Of a stretch of 64,000 nucleotides of DNA, positions 9,156 to 18,002 are shown one piece after another. The notes under the pieces were generated by a model. It was not told the origin of the DNA and ran no database searches. It saw only the letters and a program-made list of their open reading frames with translations. The first letter of the stretch is position 1. Every line of letters starts with the position of its first letter. A program made the translations under genes and the position numbers. Source of the stretch: UBA9620 sp965220695 (GTDB taxonomy: Bacteria; Acidobacteriota; Vicinamibacteria; Vicinamibacterales; UBA8438); assembly GCA_965220695.1 (NCBI GenBank), contig OZ244838.1, positions 3,162,001 to 3,226,000 of the forward strand. Direction: 5' to 3'.

Positions 9156-9189
9156 TCGAATGCACCGGGAGGTTCACCGCGGGCTGCTA
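9156..9189 (-). repeat. Partial copy of the MITE-like element
   Basis: The sequence TCGAATGCACCGGGAGGTTCACCGCGGGCTGCTA (positions 9156-9189) matches the terminal 34 bp of the full elements in their minus orientation. Only this end is recognisable. The last three bases (9187-9189) form the TAG stop codon of the minus-strand PQQ gene. Confidence 0.65.
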
Positions 9190-11163
9190 CTCGACCAGCC
9201 GGTAGGCGAGCAGTTCGCCGGCCTCGCCGCCGCCGCCGGCAGCGACGACGATGAACTGCGATCCGTCGTGCATGTAGGTCATCGGCGACCCGCTGACGCC
9301 CAGCGGCATCGCGACCGCACCGACCTCCGCTCCGGTCCCCTTGTCATACGCTCTCAGCATCGAGCCGCGCTCACCCGAGGGCAGCGTGACGGTGCCGGGC
9401 TCGCCGGCGATCACCAGGGTCGTGGTGATCAACGTCCCCACGCGTCCAACGCGGCCGGTCCGTGGCACGTCGATGCCTTGCAGGTCGGGGTGCTCGCGCA
9501 CGTTGTCCGGGGTGTCGCCGTGGGCGATCTGCCAGATGATGTCGCCGGTCTTGAGATCGATCGCGCTGATGCGGCCCCATGGCGGCTTGACCAGCGGCAG
9601 CCCCCGGATGGTGAGTGCACGATCGGCCGGCGGCACTCCGGGAGGGTTGCCGCGGATGAAGTCCATGTCCGACCGGGCCGGGTCATTGACGAGCCCCAGC
9701 GAGACCATCCGGGTGAAAGAGTACTGGTAGAAGATGCCGGTCTCGGGGTCGATCGACCCGCCCGGCCAGTTGGTGCCGCCGCCGGTCGACGGCAGCATCA
9801 GCGTGCCGTACCGTCCGTCAGGATCCGCCACCACCGGCGGCGTGAAGATCGGGCCCATCAGGAAGTTCGAGACGCGCTCGAGCGCCTCGGCCCGCAGCGC
9901 CGGAGTGAAATCGATCAGATCGTCCTCGCTCACCCCCTGCCGATCGTAGGCGGGCGGCCGGGTCGGAAACGGCTGGGTCAACGCCAGCAACTCCCCCGGC
10001 ACGTCGGACGGCGGCATCGGGCGTTCCTCTATCGGCCAGATCGGCTCGCCGGTCTCCCGGTCGAGGACATACAGCCAGCTTTGCTTGCTCGGCTGCGCGA
10101 TGATCTTCGTGATTCCGGGCCGCCCTTCGATCTCCACGTCCGCCAGCACCGGCGCGCACGGGAAATCCCAGTCCCAGACGTCGTGATGGATCGCCTGGAA
10201 GTGCCACTGCCGCTGGCCGGTCTCGAGGTCGACGGCGACGATGCTGTCGGAGAACAGGTTGTCCCCGTGACGATGGCCGCCGTAGTAGTCGTTGGTCGGC
10301 ATCTCCGTCGGCAGATAGACCATGCCCAGTTCCAGGTCGACGCTGATCTGTCCCCAGACACCGGCATTGCCGGTGTAGCGCCAGGAATCGTTCAACCAGG
10401 TGTCGTTGCCGAATTCGTCGCCGCCGGGAATCGTGTGGAAGATCCATTTGCGTTCGCCGCTGTCGGCGTCGAACCCGCGGATGTAGCCCTTGGTGTTGCG
10501 CATCGACTCGGGTGCGCCGCCCGGCACGTGGGCGGCCCCGACGACGATGGTGTCGCCGGCCACCAGCGGGGTGGCATGCAACCCGATCTCGCCCGAGAGC
10601 GGGTCGATCTCCTGGTCCATGTTCTGCATGAGGTCGACGATGCCGTCGTCACCGAAACTGGAGACACGCTGTCCGGTGTCGGCATGCAGCGCAATCATCC
10701 GGTAGCCGGGCGTGACGTAGATGATCTGACCGGCGCCGCCGTCGTCGCGATACGCGAGCCCTCGACCAGAGAGCCGGCGCGGCGCCGCTGACCCGCGCTC
10801 CCCTTCGTCGAGCCGATGCATCCACAGGTACTCGCCGGTGCCGGCATCGACCGCGACAACCGCGCGGCGGGTGCCGGCGGTCGAGTACACGACCCCGCCG
10901 ACCATCAGCGGCGTCGACTGCAAGTTGTACTCCGGCGCCGGACCGAAGTTGTGGGTCTTCATCCGCCAGACCAGCTCGAGGTCGTTGAAGTTGTCCCCGT
11001 CGATCTGATCGAGCGGCGAGTAGCGTGTATTGGCCTCGTCACCGCCGTAGTGCCGCCACTCTCCGTTCTGCGCACCCTGTTGCGCCGCGGCGCTCGCGGT
11101 CACCGCGATAACGACCAGCATCACACCGGTGCGTCCAAGGATCTGCCGCGCGTATCGAGCCAT
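9187..11163 (-). CDS. PQQ-dependent dehydrogenase, glucose/quinate dehydrogenase type, soluble
   Basis: The 658-residue precursor has a signal peptide (about residues 1-28), then an eight-bladed quinoprotein propeller with repeated W-docking motifs. Signature segments match the membrane glucose/quinate dehydrogenase group: NAGVWGQISVD, LPTEMPTNDYYGGHRHG and the catalytic-region HHDVWDWDFP. The N-terminal membrane helices of classical GDH are absent, so the enzyme is probably periplasmic. It should oxidise a sugar or polyol with PQQ, passing electrons to quinone or a cytochrome. No heme motif is present. Its TAG stop comes from the tip of a repeat fragment. Confidence 0.9.
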   Translation of the reverse strand: MARYARQILGRTGVMLVVIAVTASAAAQQGAQNGEWRHYGGDEANTRYSPLDQIDGDNFNDLELVWRMKTHNFGPAPEYNLQSTPLMVGGVVYSTAGTRRAVVAVDAGTGEYLWMHRLDEGERGSAAPRRLSGRGLAYRDDGGAGQIIYVTPGYRMIALHADTGQRVSSFGDDGIVDLMQNMDQEIDPLSGEIGLHATPLVAGDTIVVGAAHVPGGAPESMRNTKGYIRGFDADSGERKWIFHTIPGGDEFGNDTWLNDSWRYTGNAGVWGQISVDLELGMVYLPTEMPTNDYYGGHRHGDNLFSDSIVAVDLETGQRQWHFQAIHHDVWDWDFPCAPVLADVEIEGRPGITKIIAQPSKQSWLYVLDRETGEPIWPIEERPMPPSDVPGELLALTQPFPTRPPAYDRQGVSEDDLIDFTPALRAEALERVSNFLMGPIFTPPVVADPDGRYGTLMLPSTGGGTNWPGGSIDPETGIFYQYSFTRMVSLGLVNDPARSDMDFIRGNPPGVPPADRALTIRGLPLVKPPWGRISAIDLKTGDIIWQIAHGDTPDNVREHPDLQGIDVPRTGRVGRVGTLITTTLVIAGEPGTVTLPSGERGSMLRAYDKGTGAEVGAVAMPLGVSGSPMTYMHDGSQFIVVAAGGGGEAGELLAYRLVE

Positions 11164-11254
11164 GCCGGACCTCCTGCGTATCAGCCCGTGTGTGCATTGC
11201 CCCGGCGGTGCTCAGACGCATCCGACAGAGCCCGGTACGGGCCACGGCGCGGCA

Positions 11255-12286
11255 TCACACCCCGGCCGCCACCACGGGGACGATCTCCTCTTCCATCAGG
11301 TCGTACAACGACCGCCGATGCGCCCGCAACTCGCTGCCGGGATTGGGTGACGATGTCATCACCGTGACCAGACGCAGATTCGGCACCACGTAGATGAACT
11401 GACCCCCGTAGCCCCAGGCGTAGTACGCGTCGTAGCCTTCCAGATCGCGCACCCACCAGCCGTAGCCGTAGGCGCGATCAGGGCTGCGGGTTCGTCTGGC
11501 GTGGGCGCTGGTCGAGGTGTGCACCCAGTCTTCGGAAACGATCTGCGTCGTCCCGACCCGCCCGCAATTGAGATACATCTCGCCGATCGCCAGCATGTCC
11601 CGGGGCGTCATCGACATCTCGTTGCCCCCGAACAGGATGCCTTGCGGATCGGCGGTCCAGCGCGGCACCGAGATGCCCATCGGCTCGCCGAGATGGCGGC
11701 GGGCGAAGCGGTGGGTATTCATTCCCGATGCCTTCGTGATGATCGCCGAAAGCAGATGGGTGCTTCCCGTGCTGTAGATCATCCTGGAGCCGGGCGGCGC
11801 CACCATCGGCCGGGTCAGCACGTGCCGCACCCAGTTGCCGCTTTGCACCCAGCGGCCGTAATTCCGGTTGCTGGTGGTCTCGAGACCCGAGCGCATCGTC
11901 AACAGATCCTCGACGGTAATGCGCTGCTTGGCCGGATCGTCGAGGTACTCGGGGAAGAACTGGTCTATCGTGGTGTCCACGCTCTCCAGATACCCCTGAT
12001 CGAGCGCAATCCCGACCAGCACGGAGATGATGCTCTTCGACGCCGACTTCAGATTTGCCGCTCGACGGGCGGACGCACCGTGAAAATAGTTTTCGACCTG
12101 CAGGTTGCCGTCGACGGACACCAGCAGCGACCGCATGCGCGGCAGGTCGACCACCCGCGCCACGGCAGGCTCGAACGCCGGTGGTATCTCAACCGGCGTG
12201 AATCCGCCGGCGCTCGCCGACCAGGTGGCAGCCAACACGGCGCCGGCGACCAGGAACCAGTGGGGAGATGACACGCGTTGTGACAT
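11255..12286 (-). CDS. Secreted serine hydrolase, class C beta-lactamase-like
   Basis: From the start at 12286 the protein has 343 residues and a signal peptide ending near residue 26. The nucleophile motif SxxK is seen as SASK (about 81-84) and the second motif region as YSTGSTHLL. A third block GYGGQFIYVVP near the C terminus is typical of this family. The fold is that of penicillin-binding proteins and class C beta-lactamases, but most such proteins are esterases or D-aminopeptidases. An alternative ATG at 12337 would add 17 residues. It lies 91 bp upstream of the PQQ gene on the same strand. Confidence 0.88.
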   Translation of the reverse strand: MSQRVSSPHWFLVAGAVLAATWSASAGGFTPVEIPPAFEPAVARVVDLPRMRSLLVSVDGNLQVENYFHGASARRAANLKSASKSIISVLVGIALDQGYLESVDTTIDQFFPEYLDDPAKQRITVEDLLTMRSGLETTSNRNYGRWVQSGNWVRHVLTRPMVAPPGSRMIYSTGSTHLLSAIITKASGMNTHRFARRHLGEPMGISVPRWTADPQGILFGGNEMSMTPRDMLAIGEMYLNCGRVGTTQIVSEDWVHTSTSAHARRTRSPDRAYGYGWWVRDLEGYDAYYAWGYGGQFIYVVPNLRLVTVMTSSPNPGSELRAHRRSLYDLMEEEIVPVVAAGV

Positions 12287-12492
12287 GGAACGTCCAGATC
12301 CGGACGGGCGCTCACGCTGTTCGAGATGTCGGGACATCCTATCACCGGCCGCGACGGCGTTCCGCCACGACGTCAAGCCCCGATCAGACCTGTACCGCCC
12401 GGCGGTGTCAAGACGCCGCGACCGGGCGGACCGGTGCGTTATGATCATCGGGCCGCCACGGGGAGCGTGCGCGTTCCGCCGGCCTGACCAGG

Positions 12493-13047
12493 ATGAAAGC
12501 GACCCGATTGCCGCTTGACGGCCTGTTGCTCATCGAGCTCGACGTACACGGCGACGAGCGCGGATTCTTCATCGAGCGGTTCAACCTCACGCGCTTCCGG
12601 GAGCATGGGCTGCCGGTCGAATTCGTCCAGGACAACCATTCGCGCTCCTGTCCCGGAGTCGTGCGCGGCCTGCACCACCAGCACACGCCGGCCCAGGGCA
12701 AGCTGGTGGGCGTCACACGGGGGCGGATCTGGGACGTGGCGGTGGACATTCGGCCCGCGTCGGCCACCTGCGGGCAGTCCTGCGCGACCGAGCTCAGCGA
12801 CATGAACGGCAGGCTGCTGTGGGTACCGCCAGGATTCGCCCACGGTTTCTGCGTGCTCGGCGATTCCCCGGCCGACGTGCTCTACAAGGTCGACGCGCCG
12901 TACAACCCCGACGGCGAAGTGGGAATCCTCTGGAACGACCCGGCGTTGGCGATCGCCTGGCCGGTCAACGACCCGATCGTGTCCCGGCGCGATCGGGCCA
13001 TGCCGACGTGGGCTGAACATTGCGCCGCGGCTACGGCGTCCGGCTAG
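12493..13047 (+). CDS. rfbC: dTDP-4-dehydrorhamnose 3,5-epimerase
   Basis: The 184-residue cupin-fold enzyme carries the RmlC signatures: DERGFFIERFN at the N terminus, QDNHSRS, the catalytic His in VRGLHHQ, WVPPGFAHGF and the YKVDAPYNP segment near the catalytic Tyr. It epimerises C3 and C5 of dTDP-4-keto-6-deoxyglucose in dTDP-rhamnose synthesis. No other rml gene is nearby, so it is separated from its pathway partners here. A TATGAT box (12440-12445) lies about 48 bp upstream. The TAG stop is part of the first three bases of repeat copy B. Confidence 0.93.
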   Translation: MKATRLPLDGLLLIELDVHGDERGFFIERFNLTRFREHGLPVEFVQDNHSRSCPGVVRGLHHQHTPAQGKLVGVTRGRIWDVAVDIRPASATCGQSCATELSDMNGRLLWVPPGFAHGFCVLGDSPADVLYKVDAPYNPDGEVGILWNDPALAIAWPVNDPIVSRRDRAMPTWAEHCAAATASG

Positions 13048-13200
13048 CAGCCCGTGCCAATAACCCCGCTGCATTCGATCCCCGCTGAATTCAGCCTTCC
13101 CCGCTGAATTCAGCCGTGCGTCGTTGTTCCGGCTGACGAACAGGGCAACCACAAGGGTTGCCCCTACCCGCCTTGCACGGCGCACCACCACGGACTGCTA
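13045..13200 (+). repeat. MITE-like dispersed element, copy B (156 bp)
   Basis: The element starts TAGCAGCCCGTG and ends CACGGACTGCTA. Its first three bases are the stop codon of rfbC, and its last three, read on the minus strand, are the stop codon of the glycosyltransferase gene. Like copy A it carries two GAATTC palindromes exactly 19 bp apart (13087 and 13106), but its right half is diverged from the other copies and contains ACCACAAGGGTTGCCCCTAC. Confidence 0.8.
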
Positions 13201-14484
13201 CCCGACGAAACGCTCGTAGACGTCGATCGCGGCGGCCGCCATCTCGTCCGTGGAGTACCGCTCGCGAACACCGCTAGCGGCCCGCCGCCCCAGATCTGCA
13301 AGCCGGGCGCGGTCACCGACGAGTTGTTGCAGCGTCTGTTCGAGTTGCCCCAGATGATCCGGCGGCACGAGCACGCCACCGCCGGTGCGTTCCAGGATCT
13401 CGGTATAGGTGCCGCGGCGAGACGCCACGACCGGCACGCCGCAGGCCATCGCTTCGAGAAGCGACATCCCTTTCGGGTCGTCGTAGGTGGCCGGCGCGAC
13501 GAAGAGATCGAGCGCCTGCAGGAACTGGATCTTGGCATCCAGATCGAGCTCGCCCCGATACCGGATCTCGTCAGCGAGCCCCCAGCCTTGCACCTCGCGT
13601 TCGATCGAGCTCCAGTAGGATTGATGCTCACCCGCCAGGTACCCGGCCAGCTCGATGCGGCACCCCGCCAGCTCGCCGCGCTCGCGCAGGTCGCGATAGG
13701 CGTCCACCAACAGGTGCAGCCCTTTTTGCGGCGCAATGCGGCCGAGGTAGCCGAACGTGAACGGCGCAGTGCGGGCGGTGAGCGGCGGCACGAGATTGTC
13801 GGTGTTCACACCGAGCGGCACGACGTGCATCCTGGCCCCCGGGATGCCGAGATAGCGCGTCATGTGCGCCGCGTAGTAGTCGCTCACCGCCACGAACGAA
13901 TCCACCGCGGACAGATGCGACCGGATCAGCGCCTTGGCGCGCGATCGATACGGCTCGAGCAGACTCTCGATGAAGATGTCCTCTCCCTGCAGGGTGCAGT
14001 TGATCGGGCATCCCAGCGCCTGTTTCAACGGACCCGCAATCGCGATCAGCATGGAATTCGAGATGTCGAGCACGTCGGGACGAGGCTGGTCCGCCAGCCA
14101 ATGCACCAGCTTGTCGAGCTCCTTGCGCTGGTGGCCGTGGGTCCCCTCGAGCACCGAAACCGTCAACGCGCCGAGACTGGTCGGGCTGGTCTCGACGCCG
14201 TGACCGGAGAATGCGCGAAGCAGCCAGGGCGACTCCCAGAGCCGATCGAGCAGCCAGGGTGTCTTTCGAAAGAGCGCCAGGTACTGCTCGAGATAGACAC
14301 TGATCCCGCCGAAGAACACTCGCCGCTGGCTGACGTTCTTCTCGTCGGTGCGGGTCGGAGTGTAGAGCGGCAGCAGGGTCACATCGTGCCCCCGTCGACT
14401 GAGTGCCGCGGCGAGCGCATTGTCGCGGATGCAACTGCCGCAGTACATGCCACCCGCACCTGCCGTGACGTAGGTGATATTCAC
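13198..14484 (-). CDS. Glycosyltransferase family 4 protein
   Basis: The 428-residue protein has two Rossmann-like domains of GT-B type. The N-terminal glycine-rich loop is VTAGAGGMYCGSCIRDN, and the C-terminal donor site has GYLGRIAPQKG and the E-x7-E region PKGMSLLEAMACGVPVV. It probably transfers a sugar from a nucleotide-sugar to a glycan or lipid at the cytoplasmic face. It is convergent with rfbC, a rhamnose-precursor gene, which could hint at a shared cell-surface glycan, though the genes are on opposite strands. Its stop codon lies in repeat copy B. Confidence 0.9.
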   Translation of the reverse strand: MNITYVTAGAGGMYCGSCIRDNALAAALSRRGHDVTLLPLYTPTRTDEKNVSQRRVFFGGISVYLEQYLALFRKTPWLLDRLWESPWLLRAFSGHGVETSPTSLGALTVSVLEGTHGHQRKELDKLVHWLADQPRPDVLDISNSMLIAIAGPLKQALGCPINCTLQGEDIFIESLLEPYRSRAKALIRSHLSAVDSFVAVSDYYAAHMTRYLGIPGARMHVVPLGVNTDNLVPPLTARTAPFTFGYLGRIAPQKGLHLLVDAYRDLRERGELAGCRIELAGYLAGEHQSYWSSIEREVQGWGLADEIRYRGELDLDAKIQFLQALDLFVAPATYDDPKGMSLLEAMACGVPVVASRRGTYTEILERTGGGVLVPPDHLGQLEQTLQQLVGDRARLADLGRRAASGVRERYSTDEMAAAAIDVYERFVG

Positions 14485-14609
14485 GAGCCGCTGGCCTCGA
14501 AATGCAAGCGCTGATTATAGCGCCGGACACCCGCCGCTCGCGCCGGCCGGCAGACACGGACTGTTAGCCTGCTGGTTCGGGCGCCGGCGGCAGACCGTGC
14601 GCCGATCGA

Positions 14610-15971
14610 TCAGTCGGCCGCGATACAGTAGAGGAACTGCCGCCCCCGCAGGTAGATCTCACCGCCGACGATCGCCGGTGACGCGTCGAACCCGTCGTCG
14701 AGCACGTTCGTGGCCAGCACCTCGAAGTCAGGGCCGGCCCGCAGGACGAGCGTGGTCCCTTCGCGGCTCGTCACATAGACGCGGTCGTTCGCCACGACCG
14801 GCGAGGCGTACACGCTGCGGACACCCGGTAACCGCTCGGGCCCGTAGACGGGTCGTCCGGTCCCGGCCTCCAGGCTCGACATAATCCCGCTGTTGCTCTT
14901 GATCAGATACAGCCGCCCGTCGTGCAACGCGGGGGAGGGCACGTACGGCGTATCGCGATCGACCGACCAGAGCACGGCGGCGGACCCGCGGATGTCGCCG
15001 CTGGCGGCGGTGAGATCGATGGCGGCCAGACGGTTGCCGCGAAACCCGCTGGTCACGAACACGACCCCGTCGGCCGCGACCGGCGACGGGATGGCGTTCA
15101 GGGTGACCCCTTCGTCCCGCCATACCTGTCGCCCCGTCTCGACGTCATACGCCCGGACGGCGCCGGTGGCGCTGGTCACCACCTGCGCACCGCCGTCCAC
15201 TTCGACTACCAGCGGCGTGCTCCAGGAGGTCATCTCGTCCCGAGGCGTCCGCCAACGCTCACGCCCGGTACGCTTGTCGAACGCCACGATGAACGACTCG
15301 CCCTCGTGGTCCCAGAGCACGACGAGCAGGTCGCGGTAGAGCGTCGGGGACGCGCCCTCTCCGAATCCCAGGCGGATACGCATGTCGCCCAGGTCGGTCT
15401 CCCACAGGGGGCGGCCGTCGAGGTCGTAGCAGTACAGCCCACGCGACCCGAAGAACGCGCACACGACCTCGCCGTCGGTCACCGCCGACGGCGAAGCCCA
15501 GGTTCCGGTCTGATGCATCCCTTCGTGCGGCAACTCCTCTCGCGCGACCCGTTCCCAGATCACCCGGCCGTCCCGGCGGTCGAGCGCCATGACAACGAAC
15601 CGCTGCACCTGCGAGGCGCCGGTGCTTCCCATGATCCGCCGGCGAAAACGGGTGAAGAGACCGCCGGACGACCCCACCTCCTGCCCCACCGGCACAGCGG
15701 TGAGCAGGAACAGCCGGTCGCCCCAGATGACCGGTGTCGCCGACCCGAGCCCCGGAATCTCCACTTTCCAGCGCACGTTGGTCGACTCGTTCCACGACAC
15801 CGGCGGGTCGCCGTGCGGCGCGACGCCGGTCCCGAGCGGCCCCCGCCACTCGGGCCAGAAACCGGCCGCACCGGACGCCGATTGCGCCAGCGCGGCGCTC
15901 CCGCAAGCCAGAGCCAGGGACACGCCCGCCACCGCCACCCGCACCGCCGCCGTTGCTCGTTGTCCGTACAT
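14610..15971 (-). CDS. Secreted PQQ-like (BamB-type) beta-propeller protein
   Basis: The 453-residue protein has a signal peptide (residues 1-29) and a seven- or eight-bladed propeller with repeated motifs such as DRRDGRVIWER, DLDGRPLWETD and DVETGRQVWRD. These are PQQ-like repeats. I do not see the quinoprotein dehydrogenase active-site segments, so it is more likely a binding or scaffold protein than an enzyme. It is encoded back to back with the FKBP gene at 16017; the two starts are 46 bp apart. Confidence 0.85.
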   Translation of the reverse strand: MYGQRATAAVRVAVAGVSLALACGSAALAQSASGAAGFWPEWRGPLGTGVAPHGDPPVSWNESTNVRWKVEIPGLGSATPVIWGDRLFLLTAVPVGQEVGSSGGLFTRFRRRIMGSTGASQVQRFVVMALDRRDGRVIWERVAREELPHEGMHQTGTWASPSAVTDGEVVCAFFGSRGLYCYDLDGRPLWETDLGDMRIRLGFGEGASPTLYRDLLVVLWDHEGESFIVAFDKRTGRERWRTPRDEMTSWSTPLVVEVDGGAQVVTSATGAVRAYDVETGRQVWRDEGVTLNAIPSPVAADGVVFVTSGFRGNRLAAIDLTAASGDIRGSAAVLWSVDRDTPYVPSPALHDGRLYLIKSNSGIMSSLEAGTGRPVYGPERLPGVRSVYASPVVANDRVYVTSREGTTLVLRAGPDFEVLATNVLDDGFDASPAIVGGEIYLRGRQFLYCIAAD

Positions 15972-16016
15972 GGTGAAACGCTCCTCGGATGGTCCTCTTG
16001 GGATAAGATACCGCGC

Positions 16017-16478
16017 ATGATGACACTGACGCGATCAATCTCTTCCCGCTCGGCGGCGCTGGCGCTGGTCGCAGTGGGCTTCGCCACGACCGCCGCCGCC
16101 CAGAACATCCCGGCCCCCCCGGATGTGGCTGCACCACCCGCCGACGCCGAAACGACCGCATCGGGGCTGGCGCACAAGATGCTGGAGGCGGGCGACGGCA
16201 CGGCGCATCCGGAGCCCCGGTCCAACGTCGTGGTGCACTACACGGGCTGGCTCACCGACGGCAGCATGTTCGACAGCTCGGTCGCCCGCGGCCAACCGAG
16301 CGCGTTTCCGCTGGACCGCGTCATCGCCGGCTGGACCGAGGGCGTGCAGTTGATGGTGGTCGGTGAGAAGCGCCGATTCTGGATTCCCGCCAACCTGGGG
16401 TACGGCAGCGGCGGCCGCCCCGGTATCCCGCCCAACTCGATGCTCGTGTTCGACGTGGAGCTGCGCGCGATCCAGTAG
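16017..16478 (+). CDS. Exported FKBP-type peptidyl-prolyl cis-trans isomerase
   Basis: The 153-residue protein has a signal peptide (about 1-28), a proline/alanine linker and one FKBP domain. The domain shows VVVHYTGWLTDGSMFDSS, VIAGWTEGVQLM, GEKRRFWIPANLGYG and the final MLVFDVELRAI, covering the usual active-site aromatic residues (Y, F, W, Y). It should assist folding in the periplasm. The first of two consecutive ATGs is used. It is divergent from the propeller gene at 14610, and repeat copy C starts 10 bp after its stop codon. Confidence 0.92.
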   Translation: MMTLTRSISSRSAALALVAVGFATTAAAQNIPAPPDVAAPPADAETTASGLAHKMLEAGDGTAHPEPRSNVVVHYTGWLTDGSMFDSSVARGQPSAFPLDRVIAGWTEGVQLMVVGEKRRFWIPANLGYGSGGRPGIPPNSMLVFDVELRAIQ

Positions 16479-16487
16479 AGGCTGCGT

Positions 16488-16651
16488 TAGCAGCCCGTGG
16501 CAAAAGCCCCGCTGCATTCGACCGGCCATGCATCCGGTCTGAACCGCGTTGTTTCTCGGTCGCATATGCCCAATATGCTCCCTCGTCACGCCTTGTCAGA
16601 CCGGCGCCTGGCCGGTCTCGGTGCGACGCGGGGTTTCACCACGGACTGCTA
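16488..16651 (+). repeat. MITE-like dispersed element, copy C (164 bp)
   Basis: This is the cleanest copy. It starts TAGCAGCCCGTGGCAAAAG and ends GGGGTTTCACCACGGACTGCTA, giving terminal inverted repeats of about 25 bp with few mismatches. The core holds GCATATGCCCAATATGC, shared with copy A and degenerate in D. It lies between the FKBP gene and the convergent serine hydrolase gene, outside both coding regions. Confidence 0.85.
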
Positions 16652-16673
16652 GCGGAACGTCCACGACGGGCGG

Positions 16674-18002
16674 TCAGTCCAGAATCGCGCTGTAGACCGC
16701 GACCTCGAACTTGTCGGTCAGTTGCGATGTCTGTCTCGGGTACAGTTGGGTCATGATGATCGCCACGAGTTGCTCTTGGGGGTCGACCCAGTAGACGGTG
16801 TTGAAGAATCCGAGCCAGCCGAACGCCCCTTCCGACCTGGGACCGCCGGATATGCCGGGATCGTCGGAGATCGCGAAACCCAGACCGAACTTCTGACCGC
16901 CCGGCGGCACGCCGAGGCCGGCGAGATGGTCGCGCGTCATCAGTTGCACGGTGCGGCGCGCCAGCACCCGCACCCTGTCCAGTTCACCCCCGTTCAGCAG
17001 CGCCAGCAGGAAACGGGCGTAGTCCGAAATGGTCGACGTGAGACCGGCGCCACCCGAGTAGTAGGTCTGCTCCTCGCCGTACGGATACCCGGCCGAGTAG
17101 ATCAGCCGTTCGTCTGCGGTGGTCACCGGACTGTCCGGCACCTTCTCGATCCCGCCGCCTCCCGGGGTGTAGATCGCGGCATAGCGTCCGGCGTCCGCCG
17201 GATCACGGTGAAATGCCGTGTCGACCATGCCGAGCGGCTCGAAGATCTCGGCGGTCATGTACTCGCCCAGCGTCTGACCGGTCACCACCTCGATGATGCG
17301 TCCAAGCACGTCGACGCCCAGGCTGTAGGTGTACCGCTCGCCCGGCTGGTGCAGCAGCGGCAGTCGGGCCAACCGGTCGACCATCTCGCCGATCGTGCCG
17401 CCCGCCTGACTCAGCCCATCGGTAATGTCAGCCTCTATGTAGTAGGGCGCCAGGTGCGGCGGGGCCAGGAATCGGTAGCTGAGCCCGGACGTGTGCGTAA
17501 GCAGGTGGCGAATGGTGATCGGTCGGCGCAGCGGCTCCAGCACATACCCCGCGTCGGCGGCGCCGCCCGCCGGGGTCAGCACCTGCATGTCGGCGAACGA
17601 CGGCAGGTAGCGGGACACCGGATCGCTCAGCATCAGCGCTCCGGACTCGTAGAGCTGCATCGCCGCGACACTGGTGACCGCCTTCGTCATCGACGCGATT
17701 CGGAACAGCGTGTCCGTCTCCATCGGCGCGCGGCGCTCGAGATCGCGCCATCCCACGGCGTCGAGATGCCCCACGCGACCGAGTCGCGCCACGAGCGTGA
17801 CCGCGCCGGACACCTCGTTCCGGTCCACGGCATCCTGCACGAGCAGACCGATCTGATCGAGACGGTCGGGCGCCAGCCCAAGTTGGTGGGGCGGGGCCGT
17901 CGGCAGTTCCTGGGCCGTGACCGCAGGGCCGGCGAACAGGACATACAGGAACAGGGAGGCCGCAAGCGCCGGCGCGATACGGAGGGGGCGTGCCGTCATC
18001 AT
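16674..18002 (-). CDS. Secreted serine hydrolase, class C beta-lactamase-like
   Basis: The 442-residue product has a signal peptide ending near residue 30. The nucleophile motif is SMTK (about 104-107), a YSLGVDVLG block fits the YxN position, and a GGAGLTSTISDYARFL block is typical of the esterase/D-aminopeptidase branch. The start at 18002 overlaps the upstream hydrolase gene by ATGA, showing translational coupling. It is not a close copy of the serine hydrolase at 11255. The true substrate is unknown; an ester or a D-amino acid peptide is more likely than an antibiotic. Confidence 0.9.
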   Translation of the reverse strand: MMTARPLRIAPALAASLFLYVLFAGPAVTAQELPTAPPHQLGLAPDRLDQIGLLVQDAVDRNEVSGAVTLVARLGRVGHLDAVGWRDLERRAPMETDTLFRIASMTKAVTSVAAMQLYESGALMLSDPVSRYLPSFADMQVLTPAGGAADAGYVLEPLRRPITIRHLLTHTSGLSYRFLAPPHLAPYYIEADITDGLSQAGGTIGEMVDRLARLPLLHQPGERYTYSLGVDVLGRIIEVVTGQTLGEYMTAEIFEPLGMVDTAFHRDPADAGRYAAIYTPGGGGIEKVPDSPVTTADERLIYSAGYPYGEEQTYYSGGAGLTSTISDYARFLLALLNGGELDRVRVLARRTVQLMTRDHLAGLGVPPGGQKFGLGFAISDDPGISGGPRSEGAFGWLGFFNTVYWVDPQEQLVAIIMTQLYPRQTSQLTDKFEVAVYSAILD

